DNA of 64,000 nucleotides from Methylogaea oryzae (GCF_019669985.1 NZ_AP019782.1:736501-800500); one strand, 5' to 3'; positions 19,076-28,582 are shown, counted from the first letter of the stretch. The notes: a model not told the origin generated them from the letters alone. Numbers and translations are program-made.

Positions 19076-20668
19076 TCACTTGCCCTGGACGAAGTCCATC
19101 CAGGCACCGTCCGGCGTCCGCATGGAGTAGCCGGCGCGGGTGCGCACGATAGCTGTTTCCTCGTTTTCCGCGACGAACTCGGTGATCGGCAAGTCCTTGA
19201 CGTAACCGGCTAGATCCACCGACGGCAGGGCGTAAGGGTCCTGGTTCACGGAACGCGACAGCAGCTCGCTCAGGGCCAGGTAGCTGGAAGGCTGGGTGAT
19301 TTGCAGCGGCGAAGCGGGCGGCTGCTTCATGCCGACGAATTTCACGCCCACCGGCACCAGGGTGATCTGCGGGCTGGGAATTTCGCGCATGCCGGAGATT
19401 TGGATGGCGTCGCCGCGAATGGCGGCGCCGTGTTCCGGCACGAACACCACCACGGCCTGGCGGCCGCTTTTCTCCAGTTCGGTGACGAAACGGTCCAGGT
19501 CGCCGAGCAGCTTGTCCACCCGCGGGCGGAACGTTTCCAGGCTGTTGGTGACGGCTTTGCCGCCGGCCAAGCGGTTGCCGTCGTGCAGGGAGATGGTGTT
19601 GTAGTACAACGCTTGCGGCGCTGCCGGCTGGCTTTGGCGCTTCTGCCACCAGCGGTTCAACAGGTCGTAGTCGTCGTAGATGGGGGTATCGTCGAAACTG
19701 CGTTGGTGCACGGCGGCGCCGAGGGGCCCCAGGGGGGCGATGTTGAGGCCGCCGCTCTGTTGCACGTCCTTGAGGAAGTCGCCGAAGTGGCCGTCGTGGT
19801 TCAGCAGCAGCGACGGCTCCAAGCCGGCCGCGGCCAGGCCTTGGAACAAGCCGCATTGGGACTGGGGCGGCTGGTAGAGGCCCTTGTGGGCCTGTTGCCC
19901 GCAGGCGCCGCGCAGCAGGCGGATGGCGGCCGGGCCGCTGTAGCTGGCGGCGGAGTTGAAGTTCTTGAACAATACGTCGAAACGTTTCAGCAGCTTCGGG
20001 TCGTCGTTCAGGTAGGCCAGATCGTCCCACGCCAGGGAGCAGATGTGCAGCACGATGACGTCGAAGCTGGGGGTGGCTGCCGGCTTGGCGAAGGCGACGC
20101 GGCGTTTGCTTTCGTCGTTGTAGAAGCTTTGCAGTCCGGCGCTGAGATCGCCGCCGTCGAAATGGCTGGCCATGGGCGATTGTGCCGCCGCCCCGGCGTC
20201 CGGCTTGTCGCATTGGGCCGGCGCGGCGGCCGTCATCGCCGCCGCCGTGCTGGAGGCGTCGTTCAGTTTGCCGAGGGTGGGCATCGCCACGATTGCCACC
20301 ACCACGAAGCTGCTGAGGCGCAAGCGGCGGCCCAGCAGGGCGGCCGCCAGGCATAGGCCGGCGATGGCGGCCAGCACCTGCAGATTGACGAAGCGGCCCA
20401 GCAGTTCCAGCAGATAGGCGCCGCTGAAGCTTTCCAGGTTGGCCGCCTGGGACATGACCCGCGATATGGGCGGCAGCCAGGAATCGTAGTACAGCAGCGC
20501 CACGCCGGCCGGCAGGGCGGTCAGCCGGCGCAGCCAGCGCGCCCAGGCGTTTTTTGCCGGCAGCAGCAGCAGCGCGGCGAAGGCCAGGTTTTCCCAGAGG
20601 TGGAAGCCGATGTACTTGCCCAGAAACAGGGCCAGTTTGGCGATGAAGTAGTAATTCCAGATGCCCAT
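19076..20668 (-). CDS. bcsG: Cellulose phosphoethanolamine transferase BcsG
   Basis: Inner-membrane enzyme of 530 residues that moves phosphoethanolamine from phosphatidylethanolamine onto nascent cellulose. The start MGIWNYYFIAKLALFLGKYI is typical of BcsG. TM helices occupy about the first 130 residues, followed by a periplasmic alkaline-phosphatase-fold domain. Visible active-site elements include HICSLAWDDL (about 208-217), SYSGPA (the probable nucleophile Ser near 244), NHDGHFGDF and VPEHGAA (Glu412-His413, zinc site). E. coli BcsG is of similar length (about 560). It is the last gene of the minus-strand cellulose cluster, eight bases after the BcsA-like gene. No bcsE or bcsF was found nearby. 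Confidence 0.95.
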   Translation of the reverse strand: MGIWNYYFIAKLALFLGKYIGFHLWENLAFAALLLLPAKNAWARWLRRLTALPAGVALLYYDSWLPPISRVMSQAANLESFSGAYLLELLGRFVNLQVLAAIAGLCLAAALLGRRLRLSSFVVVAIVAMPTLGKLNDASSTAAAMTAAAPAQCDKPDAGAAAQSPMASHFDGGDLSAGLQSFYNDESKRRVAFAKPAATPSFDVIVLHICSLAWDDLAYLNDDPKLLKRFDVLFKNFNSAASYSGPAAIRLLRGACGQQAHKGLYQPPQSQCGLFQGLAAAGLEPSLLLNHDGHFGDFLKDVQQSGGLNIAPLGPLGAAVHQRSFDDTPIYDDYDLLNRWWQKRQSQPAAPQALYYNTISLHDGNRLAGGKAVTNSLETFRPRVDKLLGDLDRFVTELEKSGRQAVVVFVPEHGAAIRGDAIQISGMREIPSPQITLVPVGVKFVGMKQPPASPLQITQPSSYLALSELLSRSVNQDPYALPSVDLAGYVKDLPITEFVAENEETAIVRTRAGYSMRTPDGAWMDFVQGK

Positions 20669-20676
20669 GATCGCTC

Positions 20677-21924
20677 TTATGCGTCGGTGACGGGGCCTGC
20701 CCCGGTTTTCAGTTTTCGCCGGCCGGCGGCGGCCAGGCCGACGCTGCTGCCGAGTATGGCCAGATTGACGCCGGCCCAGGCCAGGTACAACGACAAAGCG
20801 CCGCCGTCGTCGCCGTCCTGGAAATACCAGCGCACCAAGCCCACGGCCCAGCCGCCCAGATTCAAGCCCAGCAGCGCCAGGTAGAGCCGGGACGGCCGCG
20901 GGCCGGCGTCGGCGCTGTCATTGTGCGCCGACGCGCCGGAAGCGGCCAGGCTTTGGATCATGCCGTACAGCGTCGTGCCGATGGGATGGCGCGTTTCGCC
21001 CCGGAGGCGCGCGCTTGCCACCAGGGCGAGCAGTAGGTGCGGCACGGCGTACAACACGAAAGTGGCGGCGGGGGCGGCGATGATCGGCAGCTCGAAAAAC
21101 AAATAAGCCAAGGGCGTGCAGAGGAAAGCGAGGCGCGGAAAGCCCCGGCAGAAATCGGCGGCGACGCCGGACGATTCCGGCTGGCCGGCGTATGCGCTTC
21201 CCGTGAGGTGCCCGGCGAACTCCCGTCCCACGGTCAGGTAAAAACAGCTCTCGGCGGCCAGCAGGATATAACCGGCCAGCGCCGCTTCGTCGAATCCCAT
21301 CTCCAGGGTGGCGTCCATGCGCCACCAGCCGTAGCGCAGGCTGGCCAGGGCCGAGAGGGACACCAGGGCGGTCGTCGCCAAGCGGCCAGGCATGCGGCGT
21401 ATCAGCCAGGCCGCCAGCCACAACAGCAGGGCGTAGGTCAGTTGGTCGCGGTTGCTCAAGGGGATGGTCGCGCCCAGCGCCATCGCTATCGCCGCGAGCA
21501 CGGCGAACAAGCCGCGCGGCAGTCCGCCGTGGTCCGTGGCGCCGGCGGCAACCTGTTCCAGCACCGACGCGGATTTGTTCCACGGCAGGCCGGCCAGCCA
21601 TTCTTCCCAGCGGTCCGCCAGGGTCAAGGACAGGCGCAGCCAAGCCGGCAACCGCCACGTCGGATGCGCTGCCTGCTTGGGCTGCGCTTGCTGCGGAGGC
21701 AGGATCAGCAACCGCAGCAGCCATTCCAGCTCGTCCCGCGGATTGGATACGCCCAAATGTCGCGCCAAGCGGTTTACCCAGCCGTACGCGGCCGGCCCGC
21801 TGGCCGCCGGCACGAAGAACAGCCGCAGCAGCCAGTGCGCCGGGCTATCCGGTTTTTCCACGCCCAGGCTCGCGGCCCAGCGCTGGCGCAGGGACGAACC
21901 GGGTGATGCGTACGGGTGATTCAT
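20677..21924 (-). CDS. BcsA-like membrane protein lacking the glycosyltransferase domain
   Basis: Membrane protein of 415 residues. Residues about 165-230 match the TM region in front of the catalytic domain of E. coli-type BcsA (LIRRMPGRLATTALVSLSAL, SLRYGWWRMDATLEMG, YILLAAESCFY). Residues about 261-395 match the TM region behind it (GFPRLAFLCTPLAYLF, APAATFVLYAVPHLL, RLRGETRHPIGTTLYGMIQS, YLALLGLNLGGWAVGLVRWY). Only about 30 residues lie between them, where BcsA has several hundred; DxD, TED and QxxRW motifs are absent, and so is PilZ. The N-terminus has two similar stretches, WLLRLFFVP and WLLRLLILP. The start is the ATG overlapping the dgkA stop by four bases. It cannot make cellulose itself; a scaffold role beside BcsG is my inference. 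Confidence 0.8.
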   Translation of the reverse strand: MNHPYASPGSSLRQRWAASLGVEKPDSPAHWLLRLFFVPAASGPAAYGWVNRLARHLGVSNPRDELEWLLRLLILPPQQAQPKQAAHPTWRLPAWLRLSLTLADRWEEWLAGLPWNKSASVLEQVAAGATDHGGLPRGLFAVLAAIAMALGATIPLSNRDQLTYALLLWLAAWLIRRMPGRLATTALVSLSALASLRYGWWRMDATLEMGFDEAALAGYILLAAESCFYLTVGREFAGHLTGSAYAGQPESSGVAADFCRGFPRLAFLCTPLAYLFFELPIIAAPAATFVLYAVPHLLLALVASARLRGETRHPIGTTLYGMIQSLAASGASAHNDSADAGPRPSRLYLALLGLNLGGWAVGLVRWYFQDGDDGGALSLYLAWAGVNLAILGSSVGLAAAGRRKLKTGAGPVTDA

Positions 21925-22289
21925 GGCAGCAACAGCAAAGCCCAGGTGACGGCGGCGTTGAGCATGGCCAGCGCCACCGCGGCGCTGCCCATGTCCTTGG
22001 CGACTTTCGCCAGGGGGTGGCGTTCCAGCGACACGCGGTCCACGGTGGCCTCGACGGCGGAATTGAGCAGCTCCACGATCAGGATAAGCAATAACGAGCC
22101 GATCAGCATGGCCCGCCGCAGGCCGTCGTCGGTTAACCATAGCGCCAGCGGCAACAGCGGCGCCACCAGCAGCACTTCGAGACGGAAGGCCTCCTCGCTG
22201 ACCACCGCGTAACGCAGGCCCGCCAGGGTGAATCCCAGCGCATCGTAAACGCGGAATAAGCCTTTGCGGATTTTATAGGGGTGGCTCAT
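21921..22289 (-). CDS. dgkA: Diacylglycerol kinase
   Basis: Small inner-membrane kinase of 122 residues that phosphorylates diacylglycerol to phosphatidic acid. The family pattern is clear: amphipathic N-terminus (YKIRKGLFRVYDALGFTLAG), three TM helices, and the catalytic motif VELLNSAVEATVDR. The start is the ATG that gives MSHPYKIRK; a longer reading would run into bcsC. Context matters: BcsG takes phosphoethanolamine from phosphatidylethanolamine and so leaves diacylglycerol, which DgkA can recycle. The gene overlaps the BcsA-like gene by four bases (ATGA) and follows bcsC by 11 bases, so it is an integral member of the operon. Confidence 0.92.
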   Translation of the reverse strand: MSHPYKIRKGLFRVYDALGFTLAGLRYAVVSEEAFRLEVLLVAPLLPLALWLTDDGLRRAMLIGSLLLILIVELLNSAVEATVDRVSLERHPLAKVAKDMGSAAVALAMLNAAVTWALLLLP

Positions 22290-22300
22290 GGCGTACCGGC

Positions 22301-25300
22301 TTAGAAATCGTAATAGGGTTTCAAGCGCTTGGGCGGGAACAGTACGGGCTCCTCGCGCGGTTCCCAAGCATAGCGGAAATAGAAGCCGAGATAGTTCGGC
22401 GTGTAATAGGGCGAATGCTGCATTTGCCAATGCCCGCCTAGGTACAGTTGCGGCGTGGCTTGGTATTCCACGGCGGCGGATGCGGAATAGCCGAAGGAAG
22501 CGCCGTAGCTGCCTTTGTAAATCGGGTTCGTGTAGCCCTTCGGCAATACCTGCGTGGCCGCCAGCGCCTGCAAGGTGTCGCTGGTGGGGTAGAAGTCCGC
22601 GTTTTCCTCATAGGAGGCGGCCCAGGTGATCGCACCGCGCACCTGGTAGGAGAATTTGCCCACGCGGCCCGAGCCCTGCACCGGCAAGGACACCGATTTG
22701 TAATCCTGCGGGCTGTAATAGCCGCCGTGGCCGTAGGTGTAATAGCGCTGGTTTTCCTCGAAGCGCCAGTGCATCAACGCCACGCCCGCGGACAGCCGCA
22801 TATTGGGCAGGGTGAGCAGCGCCAGCTCGGCGCCGGTGCGCACCATCACTTCTTGGTTGGCTTTGACGTTGGTGCCGTTTAGATAGTGGTAGACGCCCTG
22901 GGCGAATAGGGTCACCGGACCCCAGTCGTAGCCGACGTAAACTTCCGGTCCGGTTTTTTTCACGCCGCCCCAAACGGCGCCGGTAACCGGGTCGCGGGCT
23001 CCGGCGTAGGACGTGAGGCTGGTGGAAACCGGCCGGCGGGAAAAGTCGGCCGACCAGAACAAATCGCCGATCGATCCGGTGTTCTTGATGCCGCCCACCC
23101 AGTAGCTGATGGGGAAGCCCTGCGGCGAAGAGCCCAGGTCGACGCGCCAGTTGTCGCTTTCGTAGCCGGCGCCGAAGGCCGTGCCCGTGGCCAGTTCGTG
23201 GGCTTTGCCTTGCAGGTTGTTGGCGCCGTAGGCTTGCAGCTTGCCGAAGAGGGCGGCGGTGTCGTAGTTGTATAGGGGCAGGCGGCCGGCGTCCACCGTC
23301 GATTGGTCCACGTGGGCGAACCAATGGCCGCGGTAGCCGTCGGCGAAGCGTATATACATGGGGACTTCGGTGTTGGATATCTGGGAAATGCCCGGATCGC
23401 CGGTACGGGTGCGTTGGTCCCAGCCCGTGCTGAAGTAGCCGTAGCGGCGCAGCTGTATGTCGTCCATGGCCTCGCTGGCGGACGAGCGGGGCGCTTCCTC
23501 GCCGCCCGCTTCCGCGGCGGGGACAGGCGTTTCCACCGCTTTGGCCTGGGCGAACAGGGACATGGCCGAGTCGTAATTCTCCGCGGCCCGTTCGGTGTAG
23601 CCCATTTGCAGCAGCGTGTTCTCGTCGCCGGGAAAGCGCTGTCCGAGGTCTTTCAGCAGTCCCCGCGCCTCGTCGTACTGTTCCTGGGAGGTATAGCGGC
23701 GCGCCAGGGACAAACGCGTGTCTTTGTCTTCGGCGGGAACGGTTTGCCGCAGGTTTTCCAGCTCCCGCAGGGCCAGGGCTTTCTCGCCGCTTTCCCACCA
23801 GATCTTGGTTTGGGCGATGCGCGCGTCGTGGTAATCGGGCTGGATTTCGATGGCTTGGCTGAACAGGCGGCTGGCGGCCTGGGTGTCGCCGCTCTCCGCC
23901 AGCAGCTCGCCCTCGGCGGTAAGCAGACGCGCGTCTTGCGCTTGCTGCTTCATGGCCGCTTCCAGCAGTTGGCGGGCTTCGTCGTTGCGCTGCTGCCGCC
24001 GCAAGGTATCGACCCGGCGCATCAGCACGGAGCGGTGCAGCCCCTGCAAGGATAATTTCTGCGCCGCGCTGAGTTTGGCGCTGTCGTCGATTTTTTCCAG
24101 CCAAGCGGTCAGCTCGCTGTCGCGCTTGGCGGTGTCCAGCAGGTTGGCGTAGGCCAGGCGCTGCTCCGCCGTAATCGGTCCCTTGCCCAGCAATTGCCGG
24201 CCCAATTCCAGGCCTCTTTGCGCCTCGCCGATGCGCAGCCAGGCCGCCGCCGCTTCCCAGCGCAGATCGGCATTGTTTTCCGCCAGGGCTTCCGCGTCTT
24301 CCAGCATCTGCCGCGCGGCTTTCTTATCCTTGGCGAACAGCGCCTGGGCCTGCTTGCCGCGCAGGCGTATGGTCAACTGGCGCGCCAGGGTGCGGGTGGA
24401 CGCGTCTTCCTTGTCCTCCGGGATGCGCGACAGCGCCTCCAAGGCGGCCGCTTCGTCGTCCAGGCCGGACAGGAACAGGGCTTGGGCATAGGCGTCGGTG
24501 GGATCGCCGCCGCCCTGTGCCATCAGGCGCCGGCCGCCTTCCACGTCGCCGCGGCGGGCGTAGAGACGCGCCAGGTCGTAACGCAGCCAGCTGGCCTTGG
24601 GATAAAGCCGACGGCTTTCCTCCAGCAGCGACAGGGCGGCTTCCGGGCGGTTTTCCGCCAGCAACCGGTCCGATTCGTCGCGGATGACGCCGGCGGCCAC
24701 GTCGGCCAGGCTGTCCGCTTGGCTGGGGTTGGCTTTGATGACGTCTTCGACGAAGCGCCGCGCTTCCCGCGATTGGCCGGCTTTGCTCATCAGCGTGGCC
24801 AAGCCTTTGACCGCCCGGTAATTGGCCGGATCGGCCTTGAGCACGGCGCGGAACAGAGGTTCGGCGGCGGCGGCGGCGTTGTTGCGTCCGGCGTGAATCT
24901 CCGCCTGGGTGGCCATGGCGTCGGGATCGTTGGGGCGCAAGCGCAAGGCTTCGCGGACTTTCTCCTGCGCTTCGTCGACGCGCTCCGCCAGCATCGCATC
25001 GTCGGCTTGTTTGATCCATTGGGCCACATGGGCGTCGGTGATCATGTCGCGCCAGCCCTTGGCGCCGGCCGCATCCATGCGGGCCGCCTGCTGGAACAGC
25101 TCGACCGCCTCCTGGTAACGGCCTTGCCGCAGCCGCAGCATGCCCAGGTTGCCGATGTTCTCCGGCTTTTCCGGATGTTCCCGGGCCAGGTTTTCCAGGG
25201 TGTTCGCCGCGCCGGTTTTGTCGCCGGCGTCGTATCGCTGCCAAGCCGATTTCCGCGCCATGATTTGCGGATCGCTGGCTTGGGCCAGCAGCTTCAGCAC

Positions 25301-26074
25301 CTCTTCGTCGTTGGGGTCCTGCGCCAGGAATTCTTTATAAAACGGGATGCTGTCCGGGTCCGTGGCCAGATAACTCAGGCCGCTGCGCCAGAGCGCCAAC
25401 GCGTCTTTGCGGCTGACGTCCTCGCGCTTGACCAGGTCGACGGCCATGCGGATGCCTCGCGGCAGGGTGGCCGGACTGCCGAAGTAATGCTCGGCCAGGG
25501 CCATCAGCGGACGCGGGTCGCCGGGCATTTGCTTGACCAGGCGTTCCAAGCCGGCCTGGGCTTCGGCCTGGCCTTTGGCCGTGCTGTCGATGATGCTGTA
25601 GTAAGTGATGCCCAGTTCGCCTTCCGGCGCGCCGTTGGGGAACAGCTTGCGTAATTCGGCCACGGCTTTTTCGCGGTCCTGCTGATTGGGGCGCGATAGC
25701 AGGGTCCGCACCGCGCCCATGCGGAAGCGGTCGGTGGTGGCGATACGGTAGGCGTCGGCCAGCTGGCGGGTGGCAGCGTCATTGGGATGGGCGGTTTGCA
25801 GTTTCTGCAGCCATTCCTGGGCTTGCTTGAAGGCGTTGCCGTTCAATTCCAGCATGCCCAGGGCCAGCAGCACCTGGGGATTGTCCGGCTGGATGCGCAG
25901 GGCTTTTTCCAGGGCGTTGCGCGCAAGGTCGGCGCGCAGCTTGGTGTTCCACAAGCGCGCGCTGGCCAGAAGCTCGGCAACGGCGGGGTCTTCCGCCGGC
26001 GGGGCGGCATGGCCGGCCAAGCTCAGGCTCAGCAGCAGCCATCCGCTTAAATGTCGCCATCGCAATCTCGCCAT
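22301..26074 (-). CDS. bcsC: Cellulose synthase outer-membrane secretin-like subunit BcsC
   Basis: Export component of 1257 residues. Signal peptide (about 1-23), then roughly 850 residues of TPR helices (ALEKALRIQPDNPQVLLALG, AVELFQQAARMDAAGAKGW, LREALRLRPNDPDAMATQA-type repeats) that span the periplasm, then a C-terminal beta-barrel of about 340 residues (BCSC_C) ending YLGFYFRYAWEPREEP followed by a short tail LKPYYDF. Size is close to E. coli BcsC (about 1150). It starts three bases after bcsB stops. It forms the outer-membrane channel through which cellulose leaves the cell. Confidence 0.94.
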   Translation of the reverse strand: MARLRWRHLSGWLLLSLSLAGHAAPPAEDPAVAELLASARLWNTKLRADLARNALEKALRIQPDNPQVLLALGMLELNGNAFKQAQEWLQKLQTAHPNDAATRQLADAYRIATTDRFRMGAVRTLLSRPNQQDREKAVAELRKLFPNGAPEGELGITYYSIIDSTAKGQAEAQAGLERLVKQMPGDPRPLMALAEHYFGSPATLPRGIRMAVDLVKREDVSRKDALALWRSGLSYLATDPDSIPFYKEFLAQDPNDEEVLKLLAQASDPQIMARKSAWQRYDAGDKTGAANTLENLAREHPEKPENIGNLGMLRLRQGRYQEAVELFQQAARMDAAGAKGWRDMITDAHVAQWIKQADDAMLAERVDEAQEKVREALRLRPNDPDAMATQAEIHAGRNNAAAAAEPLFRAVLKADPANYRAVKGLATLMSKAGQSREARRFVEDVIKANPSQADSLADVAAGVIRDESDRLLAENRPEAALSLLEESRRLYPKASWLRYDLARLYARRGDVEGGRRLMAQGGGDPTDAYAQALFLSGLDDEAAALEALSRIPEDKEDASTRTLARQLTIRLRGKQAQALFAKDKKAARQMLEDAEALAENNADLRWEAAAAWLRIGEAQRGLELGRQLLGKGPITAEQRLAYANLLDTAKRDSELTAWLEKIDDSAKLSAAQKLSLQGLHRSVLMRRVDTLRRQQRNDEARQLLEAAMKQQAQDARLLTAEGELLAESGDTQAASRLFSQAIEIQPDYHDARIAQTKIWWESGEKALALRELENLRQTVPAEDKDTRLSLARRYTSQEQYDEARGLLKDLGQRFPGDENTLLQMGYTERAAENYDSAMSLFAQAKAVETPVPAAEAGGEEAPRSSASEAMDDIQLRRYGYFSTGWDQRTRTGDPGISQISNTEVPMYIRFADGYRGHWFAHVDQSTVDAGRLPLYNYDTAALFGKLQAYGANNLQGKAHELATGTAFGAGYESDNWRVDLGSSPQGFPISYWVGGIKNTGSIGDLFWSADFSRRPVSTSLTSYAGARDPVTGAVWGGVKKTGPEVYVGYDWGPVTLFAQGVYHYLNGTNVKANQEVMVRTGAELALLTLPNMRLSAGVALMHWRFEENQRYYTYGHGGYYSPQDYKSVSLPVQGSGRVGKFSYQVRGAITWAASYEENADFYPTSDTLQALAATQVLPKGYTNPIYKGSYGASFGYSASAAVEYQATPQLYLGGHWQMQHSPYYTPNYLGFYFRYAWEPREEPVLFPPKRLKPYYDF

Positions 26075-26077
26075 GGC

Positions 26078-28582
26078 TTATTCCGGCGATTTTGAGCGGG
26101 AAACCCGTCGTTGCGCCCAGTACGCCAGGAAGGCCAGCAGCAGGCTGCCGGCGATGCCGGCCAGGGCTAGGAGCAACGGGTGTTGGGCGCCGTGGTAGCG
26201 CAGCCAGTTTTTGCCCGGCAGATTGCCCAGGTAGTAGACGTCGCCGACGCGGAAGTCTTCTACCAGGCCTTGGCGGATGAAGACGACGTTCTTATTGATG
26301 CGGCTGGCTTGCCCTTCGTCTTCCATGGCTTGGATGATGGTTTCGGCCATGTCCGATTCCGTGCCCATCAGCGCGACCACGGTGCGGCCCGATTCCAGGG
26401 GCGACTGGAAGGACACCAGCGCCGCCATGGGGCCTTCGCCATCCAGGATGGCGCTGCCGTTTTCCGCTTGGCGATCCGCGTCCGGGTCCAGCAGGGCGCG
26501 CATGGACGACATGGCGCCGACGGGGATGTTGCGCCGGTTGGGCCCGACCACGGCGGGGAAGTGGTCTTCCCAGCGCGTCAGCAAGTCCTGGCTGGACGAG
26601 GCGTTGATCACCAGGATGTCGCTGTCGCCGGCGTCGGCGATTTTGTCGGTGGTCAACAGGTTGAACGCCAGGGCCGGTATGCCGGTGAACTTGCCCATGT
26701 GGCCCATCAGGGCCAGGAAGGTTTCCATATCCACGGAAGTGGGCCGTTCCGGCAGCGCGATGGTGGTTTCCGCCAAGTCGGCGTACTTGGTGAACGGGAA
26801 GCCGTTGTTGACGAACAGTCCCAGGTTGGGCATGGCCGTGTAATGGGGCATGTTGGTCAGGTCGATGGTGGAGTCCGCATCCAGCGCGCCGTGCACGTTG
26901 GACAGCGGCCGCCCGGAACAATGGTCGCCGCCGCTCTGCTTGTCGTCGAAGATGAAACGGAATTGCAACCGGTTTTTGCCGCCCATTTGGAATTTTGGCG
27001 AGAGCGACGCCTGTTTCCGCGTGCCGCCGCTCTGTTCCCACAAGGGGATCGCAAAACGGCCGTTTTCGATTTCGGCGCCGTCCGGCTTGAGGCGGAAGGC
27101 GTGGACGAAACGGTTGTTGAGGCTCACGTCCAGGGTGGAACCGTCCAACTGGGCGGGGGGAGTATAGCGGTATTTCAGGTCGAGGCGCGCCCCTTGGCTT
27201 TGTCCGTCCCAAAGGTCGGGGGGCATGCGCAGGTTGATTTGGATGGGCGCCGGCGCGTAGCCCTCCACTTGCAGTTTCGCCGCGTCGTCAACCAATTCGC
27301 CGAACTTCACCGGCCGGTCGGTGGGCAGCCAATTGGGCGCATCGTAGGGACGGCGGCGCGGCGGGTATTCCACCTGACGCACGGTGGTGCTTTCGCCGCT
27401 GAACAGGGCGTGGCTGAGCACCAGGGCGTCGGCGGCGGTTTTCAAGTCGGTTTCGTCGCGTCCGAGCACCAGCAACAACTTGATCGACGGGTTATTGGGG
27501 TGGGACGCCATGGTCAGCGTCGGGGCTTCCACCTGCGGCAGGTCCAGGCCGGGAATTTGATCGTTGTTGGTGGCGAAAACCAGGGCGTGGCGTTCGGGCA
27601 GGGCGTTGCGGGTGACCGGGAAGCGCAAGGTGCGGTAGTCCGCCATGGTGCCGAACCAGGAGGCCACCACGCCGGCGGTGCGCAGGACGGCGGTGCTGGG
27701 GCGGGCGGCGAAGACGAACGGCACGGTCATGGGCCGGTTGTCGCGCGGGTCGAAAAACGGCGCCGGCAATTGCGCCAGGTCGTTGTATACGCCCAACGGT
27801 CGCATCGACAGTTCCAGTCGGCTTTGATTGCTGATCGTGGCCCAGATGCTGGAGTGGCGAGGGTCTTCGCACTCTTTGGAATAGTGGCCGATCAGTTGGA
27901 AGCTCAACTGGTTGAAGTCGCTGAAATACAAGGGGTCCAGAACGATTTCCCGGTGTTGCTCCTGACCGTCCTCGCTTTTGCTCAAGGGGATGGTCGCGGC
28001 CAATTCGCCGTTCAGGGTGACTTTTATGTGGGATACGTCGGGCAGCAGCGCGGGGGAGCTGGTGTAGCGCAGCAGCAGGCGGGCGCGCGTGACCATTTCG
28101 TCGCGGCGCATGCCGATGGAAAGGCTGCTGCTGGCGTTCATGCCCTGCAATTGGATGGACTCGGCGAAGCCCAGGTTTTTGAAGTCGTACTCGGTCTTCC
28201 GCACCTCCACCTGGGGGGCGGCTTGGGCCGTACCGGCGGCGGGCTCCTCTTTTACGGCTTTGGCGGGGGGCGCGGAGGGCTGCGGCGCCGGTACGCCCCA
28301 GGCGGGCGCCAGGCCGCCCAGCATCCACAGGCAGGGCAGCAACAGGGCGGTTTTGATCGGGCGGCGCAGCGACGCGGCGGTGCGCGGCAACAGGGCGCCG
28401 AGTCGGTCGATCGGCTGGGGGTGTAGGTCGGGATTGCCGGTCCATAGCGCCTGGATGGGCGTGAACCATGGGAACCCGGCCTTGGCGCCTTCCGCCGGGA
28501 CGGACGGAAAACCGGCGCCGGGCGAATTTTTTGCAAAACCGTTGCCAATATGCAGAGAAGATCGGCTTTTCATTAGGGACAT
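26078..28582 (-). CDS. bcsB: Cellulose synthase regulatory/periplasmic subunit BcsB
   Basis: Membrane-anchored periplasmic partner of BcsA, 834 residues. After a signal-like helix (about 76-96) come the two carbohydrate-binding/flavodoxin-like repeats (VRKTEYDFKNLGF, HYSKECEDPRHSSIWATISN, DHCSGRPLSNVHGALDADST) and a single C-terminal TM helix (LLALAGIAGSLLLAFLAYWA). This is the form most like E. coli BcsB. The start is uncertain: the first ATG puts about 75 non-hydrophobic residues in front of the signal and has no visible ribosome-binding site, so a non-ATG start just before LRRPIKTALLL is possible. It is the first of two BcsB proteins in this cluster and is paired with bcsC directly downstream. 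Confidence 0.9.
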   Translation of the reverse strand: MSLMKSRSSLHIGNGFAKNSPGAGFPSVPAEGAKAGFPWFTPIQALWTGNPDLHPQPIDRLGALLPRTAASLRRPIKTALLLPCLWMLGGLAPAWGVPAPQPSAPPAKAVKEEPAAGTAQAAPQVEVRKTEYDFKNLGFAESIQLQGMNASSSLSIGMRRDEMVTRARLLLRYTSSPALLPDVSHIKVTLNGELAATIPLSKSEDGQEQHREIVLDPLYFSDFNQLSFQLIGHYSKECEDPRHSSIWATISNQSRLELSMRPLGVYNDLAQLPAPFFDPRDNRPMTVPFVFAARPSTAVLRTAGVVASWFGTMADYRTLRFPVTRNALPERHALVFATNNDQIPGLDLPQVEAPTLTMASHPNNPSIKLLLVLGRDETDLKTAADALVLSHALFSGESTTVRQVEYPPRRRPYDAPNWLPTDRPVKFGELVDDAAKLQVEGYAPAPIQINLRMPPDLWDGQSQGARLDLKYRYTPPAQLDGSTLDVSLNNRFVHAFRLKPDGAEIENGRFAIPLWEQSGGTRKQASLSPKFQMGGKNRLQFRFIFDDKQSGGDHCSGRPLSNVHGALDADSTIDLTNMPHYTAMPNLGLFVNNGFPFTKYADLAETTIALPERPTSVDMETFLALMGHMGKFTGIPALAFNLLTTDKIADAGDSDILVINASSSQDLLTRWEDHFPAVVGPNRRNIPVGAMSSMRALLDPDADRQAENGSAILDGEGPMAALVSFQSPLESGRTVVALMGTESDMAETIIQAMEDEGQASRINKNVVFIRQGLVEDFRVGDVYYLGNLPGKNWLRYHGAQHPLLLALAGIAGSLLLAFLAYWAQRRVSRSKSPE

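Noticed and set aside
21925-22140. 72-residue N-terminal extension of the BcsA-like protein
   Set aside because: It overlaps dgkA in another frame and is Arg/Gly-rich; the internal ATG overlapping the dgkA stop is the natural start.
26180-28426. Long open reading on the plus strand opposite bcsB (and similar ones opposite clpB, the RND pump, tkt and bcsC)
   Set aside because: High-GC third-position bias makes long antisense readings; these have His/Gln/Gly-rich, family-less composition and no ribosome-binding sites.
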